Shown: one piece after another, positions 63,879-64,000 of the stretch
Layout of the letters: the number at the start of each line of letters is the position of its first letter
Numbering within the stretch: position 1 is the first letter of the stretch
Source of the DNA: Streptococcus canis
GTDB lineage: Bacteria; Bacillota; Bacilli; Lactobacillales; Streptococcaceae
Assembly (NCBI RefSeq): GCF_900636575.1
Contig: NZ_LR134293.1
Span: 62,001 to 126,000, forward strand
Reading direction: 5' to 3'
Length of the DNA: 64,000 bases
Translations under genes and position numbers: made by a program
The notes under the pieces: model-generated
What the model was told of the DNA's origin: nothing
The model's input: the letters and a program-made list of their open reading frames with translations, nothing else
The model's database searches: none

Positions 63879-63935
63879 TTAAAAAAGAGGGAGGAACCAT
63901 CTCTGATTTCTAGGAAATCAAATTAGGGTTCCACC
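63879..63935 (-). terminator. Terminator of upp
   Basis: On the minus strand, stem GGAACCCTAATTTGATTTC/GAAATCAGAGATGGTTCC, then CTCCCTCTTTTTTAAAAG. Confidence 0.8.
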
Positions 63936-63968
63936 CCAGATGCTTAATTTTAAGGACGATAAGTCTTT

Positions 63969-64000
63969 TATTTTGTACCGAAAAGACGATCCCCAGCGTC
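63969..64000 (-). CDS. upp: Uracil phosphoribosyltransferase, last residues only
   Basis: The minus-strand frame entering from beyond the window ends DAGDRLFGTK-stop, the conserved C terminus of bacterial Upp. Only ten codons are inside the window. The upp-clpP order is usual in streptococci. Confidence 0.8.

Overview
The window is chromosomal DNA of a pyogenic-group Streptococcus (S. pyogenes, S. dysgalactiae, S. canis or a close relative). The evidence is low GC, a SpyCEP/ScpC-type cell-envelope protease, the MtsABC/MtsR metal-uptake locus, and gene blocks arranged as I remember them in group A streptococci (phoH-ybeY-dgkA-era, rplK-rplA, frr-pyrH, nrdF-nrdI-nrdE, tmk-holB-ricT-yabA-rsmI, upp-clpP). 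Several proteins differ clearly from the S. pyogenes sequences I remember, so I leave the species open. Most genes lie on the minus strand.

Layout. 1-4.4 kb: a truncated secreted transglutaminase-like gene, a small membrane protein, then decayed accessory DNA with two kinds of short repeat element and a broken MFS transporter. 4-8.4 kb: Nudix hydrolase and the era/dgkA/ybeY/UDG/phoH set. 8.5-14.2 kb: a ruined oleate hydratase gene, a LysM wall protein, msrA, cvfB, frr and pyrH. 14.9-20.2 kb: rplK-rplA, ftsK and a lipoprotein peptidyl-prolyl isomerase. 20.3-23.7 kb: manganese/iron uptake (mtsABC) with its divergent regulator mtsR. 23.8-26.7 kb: mtnN-macP-nudix-glmU. 27.5-30.1 kb: a tightly packed accessory operon (DUF2829/Tad2-like, SDR, broken DUF3977, ASCH, Gfo/Idh). 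32-40.8 kb: brnQ, a class I ribonucleotide reductase operon, metG, a YoaK-like protein. 41-51 kb: a large membrane protein, the SpyCEP-like protease, lctO, a wrecked lactate permease and a group II intron relic. 51-57.4 kb: xth, a HAD/LacI operon, two VOC proteins, ArsC-like, ogt, GNAT, cutC. 57.5-64 kb: rsmI-yabA-ricT-holB-tmk, ylbG-ylbF, clpP and the end of upp.

Main points. (1) Two 173-bp elements sharing the ends CAGAACGTAG/CTTCAATCTG, in opposite orientation, each lie between two copies of a terminator-like hairpin; at one site the flanking copies are a perfect 20-bp duplication. This looks like a non-autonomous element that inserts into transcription terminators. (2) NrdF has Val, Pro and Lys in place of three metal-binding carboxylates, the pattern of metal-free (class Ie) radical subunits; its promoter carries two NrdR boxes one face apart. 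(3) rplK and rplA are each preceded by a GTGGGA...CCAC stem abutting the Shine-Dalgarno sequence that mimics the 23S rRNA L1 site. (4) A chromosomal DUF2829 (Tad2-like) gene heads the accessory operon.

At least seven genes are recognisably decayed (ohyA, lctP, an MFS transporter, DUF3977, a pyrimidine-dimer-glycosylase-like gene, a CBS-domain gene, an unidentified C-terminal fragment), so gene loss is an ongoing theme here. I saw no tRNA, rRNA, CRISPR array or intact insertion sequence.
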